Positions 35,923 through 48,015 of a DNA stretch of 64,000 nucleotides are shown one piece after another. Source of the stretch: Paratinospora sagittata (Eukaryota; Streptophyta; Magnoliopsida; Ranunculales; Menispermaceae); NCBI GenBank assembly GCA_035771175.1, contig CM069600.1:5603729-5667728 (forward strand), in the 5' to 3' direction. Every line of letters begins with the position of its first letter. Position 1 is the first letter of the stretch. The position numbers were made by a program, and so were the translations under genes. The notes under the pieces are model-generated. The model was not told the origin of the DNA. It saw only the letters and a program-made list of their open reading frames with translations, and did no database searches.

Positions 35923-36098
35923 CTGATTTTACTAGGTTTGGCCTATGTATTGGACTTAGATGACTTTGACCTAGGAATTGGATGAGAGATTTAGGTGATT
36001 AAAAAGCTTAAAGGAACTAACTTAAAAGCCTTACTATCTTATTTCCTGCATGCATTATATGATATGGGTAGTTATGAGGCTTTGTTAATGTTTTAAAT

Positions 36099-37061
36099 GT
36101 GTGATGGTTGCTCGTATGTCTACTTCTCAGTGTCAGGAGGAGGAGCGAGAGATTGGGACAACCACGCACAGGGCCATCCGATGATGACCGGATAGGGAGG
36201 ATGAAGGAGATCATTCAGGAATAGACTTCACAGATACAGGCGTTAGTGCAGCAGGTTGAGGCTATTGCTCGACAGTCACCTCAAACAATACCTCAGGAGG
36301 TGGGCACTAGTGGGGCCGAGGCTAGTGGAGCTACAGGGGCAGCAGGACCTCAAATGGTCGTACCTCAGCCTATGCCTACACCTGCTCCTATTGTTGTGGA
36401 GAACCCCACTGATCGGCGGATCAGACTGCTAGAGAAGTTCATGAAGCTAAAGCCTAAGGAATTCACTGGTGGAGTTGACTTGAAGAAGGCCGAAGATTGG
36501 CTGAAGAATGTCAAGAAGATCAGTCGCTCCTTAGAGCTTGATGAGGAGTCTCAGGTCCTATGTGCTGCTCACACACTAGAGAGTGATGCAGAGGACTGGT
36601 GGCTTTCAGTGTTGGATACACAGGGGGCAGTGAAGAGTTGGGACACCTTCAAACGGTTGTTCTTACAGGCTTACGTTCCAGAGACTAAGAGACAGGCTAA
36701 GCAACTCGAGTTTTTGAATCTCGCAAAGGGCACCATGTCAGTCAGGGAGTACGAGCTCAGATTTAGGCAACTCGCAGTTTATGCTCCTGGGTTAGTTCAG
36801 ACGCCGAGTGACAAGATTATGAGGTTTTCTTTGAACCTAAGGCCTGCGATCCGACAGGCCTTGTCTGTGACGAAGATGACTGATTTTACCACAGTGGTCC
36901 AGAGGGCCAAACAGTATGAGTTGGCTGAGCGGGTTGATAGTATGTCTACACGAGCAGCTCCAGGTGAACTGACTGCACAAGCAGAGTCTGGGGGACAGTT
37001 CCAGACTCCGTGGAAGAAGGGAAAATGGGAAAAGAAGAGAAAATTTTATGGAAGAGCATAG
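36099..37061 (+). pseudogene. Gag fragment of element G
   Basis: The open part from 36246 (a GTG codon, not a real start) carries a retrotransposon gag domain: RRIRLLEKFMKLKPKEFTGG, AEDWLKNV, DAEDWWLSV, WDTFKRLFLQAYVP, GTMSVREYELRF and FSLNLRPAIRQ. In the same frame upstream a TAG stop (36222-36224) separates it from RIGRMKEIIQE, so the N-terminal part is broken. The zinc knuckle and everything after it fall in the deleted part. Confidence 0.75.
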
Positions 37062-37199
37062 TCTGATGGTGCTCAGAGTAAGGCATCCCAGGTTCAGATT
37101 GGTATGATGACCTCACCAGTGGTTTCCTCTCCTGTCTCGATTCCTATTCAGGCACCGAGTGCACCGAGACCCCCATTCTCACAGACTGATGGCCTCACC

Positions 37200-37441
37200 A
37201 ATGATTTCATTTATGGTTCATTTTTATGGATTATCTCTTGTCTTTGATGATTAATACGGTGAGTAGTTTTGTTTAGTACCCCTTTTGATATTATGTCGTT
37301 GTTTGAGATAAGGCTTGTAAGGTCTCAACCGCCTCACGGGAGTTGAGGAGTGGTCGGAGATGCCTACGTCGGGCGTTCCGCCCCGGCATTTCACATGTCA
37401 TTCCCTGCGGGGTTGGTGGTCCGGGACGCGGGGTCGCCACA
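37200..37441 (+). repeat. Truncated 3' LTR of element G
   Basis: It aligns with the last about 240 bp of the 5' LTR (35671-35908) with a few substitutions and carries the intact 3' terminus. Confidence 0.85.
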
Positions 37442-37446
37442 ATAGG

Positions 37447-37712
37447 TCCATTGGTTTACCGATTTGCTCTACTGTCACAGTTGCTAGGTGTCCATACTAT
37501 TTTCTCTATATTGATGTTGAGGAAAGATCATTCGAATTCCATATATTGTATGGATGTAACTCAACTCTAAATTGGGGAGGATACTACGTATCAAGAAGAG
37601 CAAACATAAGAGCGAAAATATAAAATGCGGGAGCAGTTTTTTAGGATTGCGTATCACTTGAGGACGTCCTTGATTTAAATTTCGAGGACGAAATTCCTTA
37701 AGTTAGGGAGAT
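37447..37712 (+). pseudogene. Decayed pol of gypsy A, part 2, and polypurine tract
   Basis: Continuing from GPFEILDRIG before element G, this reads IGPLVYRFALLSQLLGVH, matching the end of integrase in element E, then decays. The purine tract agttagggagat (37701-37712) lies directly before the 3' LTR. Confidence 0.75.
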
Positions 37713-39770
37713 TGTAACACCCCGTAATTTTAATTAAATACATACGTTGAAATACACGTATATCGAGATATATAATACACATATTTTATATGTAAGAGCT
37801 AAATATATGCTTGATAATATATGTATTTTCTACGTAGGAGTCCAATATACGTGTGTATGTACAGAAACAAGATGATACTTTTGGGATCATCTTATATGGG
37901 TGCTTACAAGTTAAACATTGGAGTTGAGTTGAATTATGAGGTTGGTTACGTAAATATGTGGATTGAGTGTATCGAAGAAGAAAAAAGATTAATAAAGTTA
38001 CTGTTTATTTGCGGGTACTTTTCACCGAACAGTACTGTGAACAGTACTCGTATGTAATAAAAAAAATTAAACGCAGGAAAGTAGTTGAAGAGAGCAGAAG
38101 ACCGAGAAGAAGGAGAAGAAGAAAAAGGAGAATGCGGGATTCGCGTCCAATCGGGCCTCGCGGTAAGTGATTTTCACTCTCTTTCTTTGTGAAATTACTA
38201 TCTAAGCTAGATGTAACGAGTCTAGCGGAGTAATTTTAGCTGTAGGAGCCGTTTTACGACATTTTGACAAATTGGGATTTTGACCCAACGTGAAAAAAAA
38301 ATCTGCTAGAAAAGTAGAAAAACACTCCTTAGACTGTAGGGACCCCGAATATGTGGTTAGATTCCATTTCATGAGTTTTGGAGATCATTTCACAATTTAA
38401 ATACAATTTACATGTTTTGAATGAATAGTGACGAATAGTACTATGAACAGTGACGTAAATAGTGAACAGTGATGTAAATAGTGAACAGTGATGTGAATAG
38501 TGAACAGTTATGTGAACAATGATTTGAAAGCATAGAATCGTAGATAACTGAATTCCGAACGTTTCGATACTAGGATCGTGATTTTTGGATATGATTTGCT
38601 ATTTTTAGTAGTTAAAGATATGATAAATGGTGATTCTCATGAGAGTTTACGGTTCATTTCAGTGTTTACATTGAGAGCTTAAGTGCATGGATATATGCTC
38701 TTGTGGACGCATTTTGATGGACGTTTATTGTTGCTAGGATATATTGGCTTCGAAACCCCATGTAACCACTGTGAGTATAGTTTTCTTGATTTGGTTCTTG
38801 TATGGCATTGTACACATATAAATTGTTTGATTGTATACACGTTATATTTATATATAATGCATTGAGTTTTATGGATCATGCAAACTTATTTTAGCAATTG
38901 GAATTTGTAATGATGTCATTTTGTTAGGAATTAGACCCGGATGAGGTTTTGCGAGTCCTCATTGTCAGTAGGTCTGTCCTAACAAGGGTTGCGATCCTTG
39001 AAATGACTGTGAATTGGGTAATGAGAGGTTGTGGCTACCTTGTAACGGCCATACAAGGGTTAGACTCGCTCTCTTGCCTTGAGGATGAGGGAGATTGTGC
39101 ATTGTGTTATTGAAAACTCATGTCATTTATGTTGTTGACATGTATAGTATATTTGTTGAATGATGCATGTGTGAATAAGTGTTTGAAATGATTTTAAATG
39201 TTATATTTTTCTAAATGTATATAATTGTCATCTCAAGAACTATATTCACTGAGCTATTGTTTGCTCACTTCATTTCTTCCAATATTTCAGGTATTGAGAC
39301 GAAGGGAAAAGGAAAAATCCGTGAGTGATAATCACGTGAGCCTTTGTCTGATATGTGTATGTCTGCTTGGAGGAAATAGGTTATATTTTTGTTATTTTGA
39401 TATGTATACTTATCACATACTATATATATAATATCACCTAGATGAGTTGTGTGGTAATATTATATAATGCTCGGAATAATGGAATGAGATGATCATAGAT
39501 ATTTATCAGGTGAGAATTTAATTTGTAGAATGAATGGAATGAATGTGAGTGGAATGATCATCTATATAGATAGTTGATTTGATTTGATTTGTAATAGATC
39601 AGAAAAAAAAAAATGTGAATTGAGATGCGGTCAAAAATTCAATAAATTTTGGGAATGATTGTGAACGTTCGTTGGGGCTGACAGTGTATTGTATACTGTA
39701 TATGGATATATATAGTGTATAGTATACTGTGCCGGTCATGACGTCAGCCTACGTCAGGAGCGTCATGACA
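37713..39770 (+). repeat. 3' LTR of gypsy A (2058 bp)
   Basis: TGTAACACCCCG to CGTCATGACA. The palindrome TGACGTCA lies at 39739-39746 near the 3' edge. It is visibly diverged from the 5' LTR by substitutions and by minisatellite length. Confidence 0.85.
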
Positions 39771-40096
39771 CTTTTTTTCTTGTTGAGGACGGAACCCAAA
39801 AAGGAAATAAGAGAAATAAGTTGATAAAAACAAAAGTTTGAATCTGTGAGCGTTTGATTGTTTTATACATGGAATAAAAAGACAAAATTTTGTCTTTTGT
39901 GGTGTTGAAAGTCAAAAGGTGATTAATATATCTTATATTAGATCGCGTAGGGGAAGAAGTTAGTTTTCTTTCTTCAATCCTTTTGTTGTGAGCATTTTTT
40001 GCTCATTACACACTGTGTTCTTAAATCGTGGTGCACAGTTAGGCCATTGTTGCGGTTACTTTGATTTGCTTGGTGCTTGCAGTTTGAGTGGGAGCA

Positions 40097-41109
40097 ATGG
40101 GTTCAGATGAAGAATCAATTAAAGTAGAGAAATTCAATCGTTCGAATTTCAATTACTGGAAGATGCAGATGGAGAATTTTCTATATCAAAAGGATTTGTA
40201 TTTGTCTTTGAAGGGGAAACCTGTCAATTACAAGGAAGATGAATGGGAGATACTAGATCAGAAAACACTGGGTGCGATTCAAAATCGTATATCAAAAAAA
40301 ATATCCTTCAATGTTAAGCATAAAAAAACAATAGTATCTCTCATGCCTGCCATTTCTAACATGTATGAGCAACCTTCTGCAACACATAAAGTACTTCTGA
40401 TCAAGAAACCGTTTACTTTGAAGATGGCAGGGAATGGGAATTTTAAGGAACACTTGAATTTATTTAATGAGACCACTGATCAATTGGATTCAGTGGATAT
40501 CCATTTTGGTGATGAGGTTCTTGCACTAGCCATTTTTGGACAGTTTCCAGAGAGTTGGAAAACACAGTCTAGTCAATTAGCAGTTCTTTTAGGAAAAGCA
40601 AACTGGAATTTTCAGAAGTTACTGACTTGATTATGACTAAGGAGATCAGAAGGAATGGTGAAGATTCATCTAGTTCAGGGTCAACATTGAATTTGGATAG
40701 CAAAGGTAGAAGTAAGAATAAACGAAATTGGCATGGCTGATCAAAATCAAAGAATGACAGGTCTAAGTCCAGACATCGCCATGGTACCAAGAAAAATGTT
40801 GAATGCTAGAATTGGGAAAAAATGAGACATTTTCAATTTGAATGCAAAGCTCCAAAGAAAGATGGTGAGAAACAGAACAATACAAATTGTATTTCAGAAA
40901 ATTCAGAATATGCCCTTATTTATTTTACGGAGAGCAAGATGAAATCTTGGGTGTTAGATTCGGAGGCATCATTCCATGCTACCTCTAGCAGAAATTTGTT
41001 TGAGAATTATATCTCAGGTGATTTGGGACAGGTGTATCTTGGTGATGACCATGCATGTGATGTTGTTGGCAAAGGCGATGTGCGGATTCAGCTAAAGGGG
41101 TCTGTTTGA
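40097..41109 (+). pseudogene. Copia B gag and protease region, broken
   Basis: From ATG 40097 the frame reads MGSDEESIKVEKFNRSNFNY, a copia gag (UBN2-type, KMQMENFL then LYLSLKG), to a stop at 40630. A frameshift follows, then KEIRRNGEDSSSSGSTLN in another frame. Next come a damaged zinc knuckle with a stop and a lost Cys (EC*NWEKMRHFQFEC, about 40800-40850) and a protease motif WVLDSEASFHATS (40950-40990), where the usual DSG is DSE. It is clearly non-functional. Confidence 0.8.
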
Positions 41110-41479
41110 AAGCTGGACAATGTGAGACATGTGCTTAGTTTGAAGAAAAATATGATTTCTATTGAGCAGTTGGCGAGTAATGGTTATTCAATCACTTTTA
41201 CAGATGACACTTGGAAAATGTCGAAGGGAGATATGACTATTGCCCCGGTAAGAAAACTGGATCTCTTTATATGACTACTAATGATTGTGGTTTTATTACT
41301 GTTACAGAAAACAAAGAAGATTTAAACTTATGACATTAGAGACTTGTAATGCATTAACAGGGGAAGCTGCTAGGGTTGAGATAAGTGGATATTGATTTGT
41401 GTGAAAACGGCATATATGAAAAAAAGAAAAAGGGTCAGTTTCCAGAAGGTAGGCAGAAGTTCCTAGTCATCCAAGCTTG

Positions 41480-42866
41480 AACTTGTTCACACAGATGTTT
41501 GGGGTCCAACTTTTGTTTCATCAATAGGTGAAAAACTGTATTTTGTGACTTTTATTGATGATCACTCCAGGGAGGTATTGGTTTACTTCTTGAGACAAAA
41601 ATCTGATGTGTTTAAGGCATTCAAGATGTGGAAAGCTAAGGTTAAAAATGAGACAGGGTTGAAGATAAAGAAGTTGCAATCTAATAATTGTGGAGGGTAT
41701 GACGACACCAGATTTAAGAAGTTTTGTTATGAGAATAGGGATAAAACCCGAGAGGATTGTGCCTAATACACCACAACATAATGGTACAGTAGAACGAATG
41801 AGCATAACATTTATTGAGAGGGCCAAAAGCATGTGCATACATGTTGGTTGGCCAAAACAGTTCTGGGCAGAGGCAGTCAATACAACAGCTTATCTGATCA
41901 ACCAAAAAGACCATCAATACCATTGGAGTTCAAATTTCAAAAGAAGTATGGAGTGGACATGAGGTGAAACTTTCTCATTTGAAATTATTTGGTTGTGTTC
42001 ATTTGAAATTATTTGGTTATGTTTCTTATGTGTATATTGTTGACCATGCTAGGAATAATCTTGATGTTAAATCACTTAAATGCACACTTGTTGGTTATGG
42101 TGGTGATGACTTTGGCTATAAGTTTTGGGATGAGCATAATCAAAAGATGATCAAGAGTAGATATATCATCTTTAATAAGAAGGTTATGTATAAGAACAGA
42201 GACACAACACAATCTTCTAGTTTGGTGCAACCAGAACATGAACTCAATTTCTTTGAGCCTGATGTTGTCCCAGATATTTCAGGCAAAGAACCTAAGGCAC
42301 AAGGTTCAGGTGTTGTTTGGAGGAGATCTAGCAGGCCACATGTACCAAACATAAAATATTTGAGTTATTTGTTGCTTACAGATAGAGGAGAACCAAAATG
42401 TTACGATGAGACATGCCAGGTTAAGGATGCTAGCAAGTGGGAGCTTTCAATGGAGGATGAAATGAAATCTCTTACCTCTAACCAGAATTGGGAGTTGGCA
42501 GAGTTACTAGAGGGTAAAAAAGCTTTCCATAACAAGTGGGTGTATCGGATTAAAGAGGAGCATGATGGCTCAAAGAGGTATAAGGTCAGGCTGGTGATCA
42601 AAAACTTTCAGCAGAATGAGAACATTGACTACACAGACATATTCTCTTCAATTATGAAGTCGAGTAATATTCGCTTAGTTTTGAGCATTGTCGCAGTAAA
42701 GGATTTACATATTGAGAAGTTAGATATGAAAATTATTTTTCTCCATGGTGATTTGGAAGATGAGATATACATGAAGCAACCAGAAGGTTTTGCAGTGGTT
42801 GGTAAAAAAAATTTGGTTTGTAGGTTGACCAAAAACCTTTATGGCTTGAAACAGGCTCCTAGATAG
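41480..42866 (+). pseudogene. Copia B integrase and reverse transcriptase, broken
   Basis: The integrase core is split over two frames: LVHTDVWGPTF and FVTFIDDHSREVLVYF (41480-41600), then NTPQHNGTVERM and AKSMCIHVGWPKQFWAEAVN (41760-41885). The 41964-42866 frame carries the integrase tail and reverse transcriptase: NQNWELAELL, KWVYRIKEEHDGSKRYKVRL, DIFSSIMKSSNIRLVLSIVA, LDMKIIFLHGDLEDEIYM and LYGLKQAPR, ending at a stop. Multiple frameshifts and nonsense codons break it. Confidence 0.85.
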
Positions 42867-43860
42867 TGGTATAAGATGTTTGATGGTTTCATGCAAAAAC
42901 ATTGCTTCTTGAAATGAAATGTTGACCATTGTTGTTACTTCAAGACAGCTGGTTCTAGTTTCATTATCTTGTTACTTTATGTTGATGGCATGTTAATAGC
43001 TAGTGCAGATTTGGAGGAGATCAACAAATTGAAGAAATAGTTGTCCAGTGAATTTGAGATGAAGGACTTGGGTGCAACAAAACAAATACTTGGGATGAGG
43101 ATTAGCAGAGATAGGCGGATGGGTACCTTATACTTATATCAGGCATAATATGTTCGTAGGGTACTCCAAACGTTTAGTACGAGTGATGCTAAACTAGTGA
43201 GAACACTGTTTGCTAATCATTTCAGATTGTCCAATGAGTAAAGTCCACATTTAGATGAGGAGAAAACATGCATGGCTAAAGTCCCATATGCTTCAGCTAT
43301 TGGGAGCTTGATGTATGTTATGGTTTGCACGATACCAGATATTGCACATGCAGTAGGAGCAATGAGCAAATTTATGTCAGATCTAGGCAAACAACATTGG
43401 GAAGCAATTAAGTGGATAATTAGGTATATACAAGGTACTACTGAAAAATGTCTATGTTTTAGTAGAGGCGAATTGAAGTTATAAGGCTTTGTAAATGCTA
43501 TTTTGCAGGTGAGATGGATCATAGGAGGAACATTACAAGATATGTGTTCACATTGGGTACTATAGCCATAAGGTGGGTTTCTCAATTGCAAAAGATTGTG
43601 GTCTTATCTACAATTGAAGCAAAGTATGTGGTTGTGACAGATGTTAGTAAAGAGCTGATTTGGTTGCAAGGTTTGTTGGCAGAGTTGGGATTCAAGCAGG
43701 TGTTGAATGTCTTGCACAGTCATAGTGCAATACACTTAGCCAGAAATTCAACATTTCATTACAAAACCAAACATATTGGACTGTGGTATCATTTCATTAG
43801 ATCATTGTTTGATGATGGGGTGTTGACACTGGTGAAGATTTAAGGTAGCAAGAATCCAGT
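42867..43860 (+). pseudogene. Copia B reverse transcriptase tail and RNase H, broken
   Basis: After a stop the frame continues with LLYVDGMLIAS, where the YVDD catalytic motif has become YVDG, then AKVPYASAIGSLMYVMVCT and DIAHAVGAMSKFM (43272-43400). RNase H follows: STIEAKYVVVTDVSKELIWL and HSAIHLARNSTFHYKTKHIG (43610-43775). Several stops are present. Confidence 0.85.
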
Positions 43861-44063
43861 TGATATGTTGACCAAAGTTGTTACTACAGAGAAATTGGAG
43901 TTATGTGCAGCTTCAATTGGTTTTCAAAGTTGAAGACACGACTTTTGAGTGCACCAGTTTTACTAGCCATTGAAGCCAGATGTTTACAGGTGTTTTAGTC
44001 TTCAAGTCAAAGAATGTTGGAGTATGAAGCCTACAATAATTATTTGATCTTCAAGTGGGAGAT

Positions 44064-44302
44064 TGTTATATTATGAAGCCAACATAATTTTTTTATTATT
44101 TTATATATGAAATTACAATTGTACCCTCATATGAAGTTAGTATATGGACCCAATTATAATTTGGGTTTATATGAGATGAGATGAGATGAGATGAGATTGA
44201 GAGGTATGGTGAAAGTTGTGAGAGAGTGCTCATAGAGTGGCTTTCCATTATAAACTTTCATTGATAATAGATTGAGTATCGGTGCACTCCGTGGACGTAG
44301 AG
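44064..44302 (+). repeat. 3' LTR of copia B, first part
   Basis: TGTTATATTATGAAG onward, aligned with the 5' LTR to gtggacgta. The rest resumes at 46554 after solo LTR F. A (gagat)n run at 44175-44197 is specific to this copy. Confidence 0.8.
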
Positions 44303-46553
44303 TGTAAAAACCCTCAACTTCATAAAATGGGACCTCAATTTCAATTTCATGTGTGTTATATGTTTTGTGATGTTGAATTTGTTGTAAATAGTGTACGTTG
44401 ATGTTAAGTATGTACATATGCAAGTGTATATGTAGGTGTAGCATATTTTTACGTGTATCAGAGGTAGACAGGTAGGTAAACTCAAAATTGACTTATTAAA
44501 AATAATTAATTATGCAATAAAGGAGTGTGGAGTGTGCCTTTACATACATTTTGATATATAATACATGTATGTTTTGTGTTCGGTTGGTCGTTGAACTAAC
44601 AAAGAAAAAATAGGGAAAAACAGTCGAACTAGTCAAATGGATTTGAGCAATTGGCCCCCCCACTTTGATTGAGGCAGTGGATGCATTTTTAAGTTTATTT
44701 TTTCAATTTTTATTCTCATTTTCGACTGTTTTTGAACCAAAGAGAGAGAAAGGGACGACTGGAGGAAGGGGAGAAGTGATTCTTTGGCCAAATCAGAGCT
44801 CCGGTAAGCCATTATCGCTTTTTTTCGTTACAACGTTGATATTTAAGCAATGTGTAACAATCTTACCAATTTAATTTTTCCTATGGGATGTGTTTTATGG
44901 TGTTTTGACCTACTTTAATTGAAAACATGTATAAATGATAGATTATCACTCCTATAGTAGTGTAGACCCTAAATATGTAATTTGTTTGTGTTAATTAGTA
45001 TTATTGGTGTCGGTACAACTACCAAAAGCCAAATTTGACATTGGAGACCTTTGGAACCTAGTTAAACCCTAATGAAAATACAGTTTGAGGCCATAGAATC
45101 GTAGATGGATCAATTCCGAACATTTTGATACCAAGATCATGATTTTTGAATATTGATTACTATTTTTAAGAATTGGTTGAATGGTTACGGTGTACACGTT
45201 GGACTTGGAAACTAGTGAAAATGTGGCTGAGAAGCCTATTTCTACTATTCGTTGTGTTAGGCATATTTTGGGATGGATGTAGAAATTATTTGGACTGACC
45301 TCATTAGTATATGAGACTCGAATAGCATTATGAAATTAGTTGAATGAATTAGAAAGTTGGAAATTGATATAAAATGAAAGGAAAGGATGTTAATATGAAA
45401 TAAATGGTTATGCAAGTACTAGCAGAGGAGTCTAGTGCCATTGGTTGGGTGAAAAATTATTCCTGGCAATTGTTGTGAGTAAAATTTCATTATATTTTCA
45501 TTTATGTCATCGAATTATTTATATGTGGTTGCTTGTTCATGTGTATGTATGATGTGGCATGAGGAAAAGCGGGGATCTTCTGTATGGACTAATAAATCTA
45601 TTGGAGCTAGACTTTTGAACAACTAAATAGGTTGGGTTTACTCCTTACAAATAAATAATCGACTCTAGTGATCCTAGTTAGATTTAAAGGTCTATGTGAA
45701 AATTTATTCAGTTGGAAAGTGCGATGTGTTTCTAGTATTAATTTGCAAGGAAAGCTAATTAAGTTCTACAAAAGGGATGTTTACTTGGATTTAAGTACAA
45801 TTTGAATTTCCTTTTGAGAATACTAATTGGTAAGTACTAGATAGTACAAATAACACGTCTATGAGTACTTTTGGTTATTCAAGTAAGGTTGGATTGTGAC
45901 TTTAGGCTAAAGAACTAGTACCTATTGACTATATGCATTCATATATATCTTGGAAAAGTTGTCACAAACTTGAATAAGGCTGAAATGGTATGTGTTGCAT
46001 ATGGATTTGAATTGCAGTGTATATTGAATATTGCTATGGTTTGTATATAGTTGCATATTGAATTGGCATAACATGTTCATGCATACATGATGATGTAGAT
46101 GTATAGATGGTGGTATATATGATTTGTATTCATTGGGCATCGTTGGCTCATCCTATTCTTACTTTTCAGGTCCGTCGGCTACTGATAAGGGCAAGAGAAT
46201 AGCATTACAGTGAGAGCTTAGTGCCTTGCCAGAAGAAATATGCTTTGGATGTAGGTTTGACGAATATGGATGAATCATGTATTTGATATTTTGGTTATGT
46301 AAATATATGTATATAACACCCCACGCATGAAATTAAGTAGATGGACGTTATTAGATGTTTAATTTGGAATTTGATATAGATGTGGATTGTATATATTGTG
46401 GAATGGATTGTTAGGTTTTGATTTGTGTTACAGAGGAGACTCTGTTGGAGTCTGCTAAAGTTTAACAGGGATCTAATGGTCTTATATAAAATAGGATGAT
46501 TAGATTCTTGTACTGGTCAGGATACTCTGAGAGTTTGTGAAAGGGTCTTGACA
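44303..46553 (+). mobile_element. Solo LTR F inserted in the 3' LTR of copia B
   Basis: The 2251-bp element begins TGTAAAAACCC and ends GGTCTTGACA, with flanks tagag and tagga (a weak TSD). An internal block around 46135-46235 (gggcatcgttggctcatc, gataagggcaaga) resembles 35345-35450 in the LTR of G, so it is probably a gypsy LTR of a related family. No internal region is present. Confidence 0.7.
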
Positions 46554-46643
46554 TAGGAATTTTTTTTCGAACCACATTAAATCTCTTGTTTCTATATTCT
46601 CTTTTTGTCTGTGTTAGCAATTTCTTGAGTTTATTACCTAACA
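46554..46643 (+). repeat. 3' LTR of copia B, second part
   Basis: It aligns with the last 90 bp of the 5' LTR (aaccacattaaatctcttg to the terminal ttacctaaca). It is followed by the target duplicate aacct. Confidence 0.8.
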
Positions 46644-46930
46644 AACCTTCAGGTTTTTTAAAAGAAATATGTACTAATGAGCTTAACAAAGCTAATTGAA
46701 AATGTGCTCACCAATTTATAAAGCAAAGAGAAATACATATGATATAAGAAATGGTACCTTTTATGGTATGAAAAGTTTCCCAAAATTGAAATTGAGACAA
46801 CCTTTGCTTTTATTCATAATGCAAATACAAAGATAAACTTGAATTGAGTAAAGTTCACAACTGGAGAAAGAAAAACTTTATTCATACATTTATTAGAATG
46901 AGACAAATATTAATCTAACAAATAACCATA

Positions 46931-47645
46931 CTAATGGCCCTTAGAGCAGCCTTTAGAGCATGACTTCAAGCAAGCTCCAACTTCCTTTTCACCTGTATAC
47001 GTAATTAAAAATTCTAATAAGAAATAAAACTCATAATACTTATAATGTACATAATACTATTATTCTAATATAAACAAAAAGTGTAAATTGTTGTGCGTGT
47101 GTGTACGCCAGGTCCAACGTTATTTTTCAATATTAGCATACTGTCGTTTTTAGATATTTTAGGAATACGTGTGATTTTAGAGATTTTGCGCAATACACGC
47201 ACATTCCTATAACACTCAGAGGAGCTGAGTACCAACGTTAAAAAATGACAATGACACCCAACATATATAAAATATTTTTTTATATAATTTATATAAAGTA
47301 TTAGGTCAAATTCTTTAATGTGGTTCTAAATCTCTTTCGTGGTACAACATAAAAATAGTAAGAGACAGAAAATTAAAAAGAAAAATACTTACGAGGATTA
47401 TTAATTGTGCTAATTTTCGTACATTTTGTATATGCACACGTTGTAATGCATGAGTATTCAGCTAGATCTACTGTGCATTGTCCTAAACAATTGACAGTAC
47501 ATTCAACGGGATTTTTGGTTTTGGTGACACATGACCCAAAGCATTTTGCATAACAAAATGGAAAACCAAAAAATGAGAAAGCATTAGTTTGATGTGCAAA
47601 TACACCAATTAGTAAGACAAGCACTAAAAACACTTTTCCCTCCAT
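46931..47645 (-). CDS. Thionin-like cysteine-rich secreted peptide, gene 5 (two exons)
   Basis: Exons 47645-47393 and 46992-46931 flank a 400-bp phase-1 intron (GTAAGT donor, CAG acceptor). The product is 104 aa, the inverted twin of gene 4. A signal peptide ending NA is followed by four triads: CYAKCFGSC, CTVNCLGQC, CITTCAYTKC and CLKSCSKGC. It differs from gene 4 mainly by AFSFFGF versus ASFFGF after the cleavage site and T for S before the second triad. Its 3' flank is where the retrotransposon nest landed, about 290 bp beyond the stop codon, so transcript ending may be affected. Confidence 0.9.
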
Positions 47646-47698
47646 CTCTTTACAAAGCTATAGGTAGTTTGACATGACCATTCACCCCAACAAATTGA

Positions 47699-47705
47699 AT
47701 TTATA
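47699..47705 (-). promoter_or_regulatory. Putative TATA box of thionin-like gene 5
   Basis: The minus strand reads TATAAAT, 54 bp upstream of the ATG, in the same place as in gene 4. Confidence 0.5.
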
Positions 47706-48015
47706 GGATTTCTAGTATCTTGTTTAGATTCCGGTATTAATGACTTCTATTTTAAAATTATTATATTGTATTAATTAAGAGGAAGGCATTTTAAGAAATT
47801 TATATCTAACTTTAGATTCTCTTAACCTAAAAGATTATGTTACAATACTTTAGCTAGTAATGTAACATGCATTCAGTTGAAAAAAATTAAAGCCACAATT
47901 TGGACAAATCAGTAAAATAGCATTGGAAATTAAGGGTTGTAGATGTTAGAAACAAGTAGAAAGTTGGCTAGTTTATATTAAACCAAAGCGTTTAATAACA
48001 CTAAAGGCCAAAACT

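Larger units (their letters stand above)
33007..37441 (+). mobile_element. Gypsy element G, deletion derivative with perfect target duplication
   Basis: It starts TGTGACACCCCG and ends GGGTCGCCACA, flanked by atagg (33002-33006 and 37442-37446) inside the decayed pol of A. It keeps a complete 5' LTR, a primer site and part of gag, then jumps at about 37200 straight into the last about 240 bp of the 3' LTR. The rest of gag, all of pol and most of the 3' LTR are gone. A short shared atgattt at the junction suggests a microhomology deletion. Confidence 0.85.
18246..39770 (+). mobile_element. Old gypsy element A, carrying nested elements E and G
   Basis: The 5' LTR (18246-20158, truncated) and 3' LTR (37713-39770) both begin TGTAAC...TAATTTTAATTAAATAC. 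The flanks are ctttg and ctttt, a four-of-five TSD in the leader of copia B. The internal coding region survives only as decayed plus-strand pol at 30917-33006 and 37447-37600. Leader, gag and protease are missing, replaced by element E. The pol order (RT, RNase H, integrase) matches element E, and the protein is clearly related to E but full of stops. Confidence 0.8.
17769..46643 (+). mobile_element. Copia element B, the outer shell of the nest
   Basis: The 5' LTR is 17769-18066 and the primer site TGGTATCAGAGC is 18069-18080. A leader is split by gypsy A (18246-39770). Broken gag-pol follows at 40097-43860, then a polypurine tract caagtgggaga near 44052-44062 and a 3' LTR 44064-44302 plus 46554-46643 split by solo LTR F. 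The host duplication is gacct (17764-17768) versus aacct (46644-46648), four of five matching. Removing the nested inserts leaves about 5.1 kb, a normal copia length. Confidence 0.8.

Noticed and set aside
36246..36248. Start codon for the gag frame of element G
   Set aside because: The codon is GTG and the frame continues upstream to a TAG, so this is only the point where the open stretch begins, not a start.
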